From an uncultured Clostridia bacterium (lineage in GTDB: Bacteria > Bacillota > Clostridia > Christensenellales > Borkfalkiaceae), in assembly GCA_945834965.1 (NCBI GenBank), contig CAMAHZ010000096.1, forward strand, positions 1 to 5,198: 5,198 bases of DNA, written 5' to 3'. A program made the position numbers and the translations under genes. A model generated the notes under the pieces. The model saw only the letters and a program-made list of their open reading frames with translations, was not told where the DNA came from and did not search any database. Of this stretch, positions 5,122-5,198 are shown in pieces. How positions within the stretch are numbered: the stretch's first letter is position 1; each line of letters opens with the position of its first letter.

Positions 5122-5198
5122 TTATTCCATATTGGTAAGTCTTTCTGCCATTTCCAACCATTCCTTTTCGGGAACCTGCTTTTCGCTGTTCTTTGCAA
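5122..5198 (-). CDS. C-terminal fragment of an unrecognised upstream gene (partial)
   Basis: The minus-strand frame ending at the TAA at 5122-5124 reads 24 residues from the window edge, including VPEKEWLEMAERLTNME at its end. Its acidic, helix-like composition and its stop just ahead of a strong terminator make it the real coding frame. The other open minus frame across this area runs through the terminator and the promoter and gives a basic, implausible protein. The end does not resemble that of DnaJ or DnaK, which precede prmA in many Bacillota. The fragment is too short to assign a family. Confidence 0.65.
   Translation of the reverse strand, partial: AKNSEKQVPEKEWLEMAERLTNME

Noticed and set aside
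4965..5198. Open minus-strand frame of 77 codons across the prmA upstream spacer
   Set aside because: It runs through the GC-rich terminator and the prmA promoter, gives a basic low-plausibility protein, and conflicts with the better frame that stops at 5122.

Overview
The window looks like chromosomal DNA from a Gram-positive bacterium of the Bacillota, most likely a Clostridia-type anaerobe. The evidence is the gene order prmA-rsmE-mtaB-(insert)-hit, a well-known Clostridia/Bacilli arrangement, together with intrinsic terminator logic, a consensus sigma-A-type promoter and purine-rich ribosome binding sites. Base composition looks moderate (judged by eye, not counted). No genus can be named from the sequence alone, and nothing resembles phage, insertion sequences, CRISPR or rRNA/tRNA genes.

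Layout, read along the minus strand from the right edge. A short C-terminal fragment of an unrecognised gene ends at 5122 and is followed by a strong GC-rich hairpin terminator (5082-5118). The spacer down to 4961 holds an AT-rich inverted repeat and then a near-consensus extended -10 promoter, with a perfect 8-bp inverted repeat lying across its spacer and -10 region. This promoter sits so close to prmA that the transcript is predicted to start at or next to the prmA start codon. The operon then runs prmA (ribosomal protein L11 methyltransferase), rsmE (16S rRNA m3U1498 methyltransferase, coupled by an ATGA overlap) and mtaB (tRNA t6A37 methylthiotransferase, TTG start inside a TTGA overlap with a perfect AAGGAG). 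After a 63-base gap comes a 532-codon polytopic membrane protein with all three PrsW intramembrane-protease motifs and an added C-terminal extracytoplasmic domain. Its end overlaps by 34 bases the start of a HIT-family nucleotide hydrolase gene.

The first about 106 bases of the window hold no minus-strand gene start. A plus-strand reading frame ends at position 39 and may be the tail of a convergent gene.

How the genes fit together: three enzymes modify the translation machinery (a ribosomal protein, 16S rRNA, and tRNA at position 37), and the HIT hydrolase is a frequent companion of this cluster. The PrsW-like membrane protease is the unexpected member. It appears to be an accessory gene placed inside a conserved housekeeping operon, and it is the most promising item for follow-up, along with the apparently leaderless and palindrome-covered prmA promoter.
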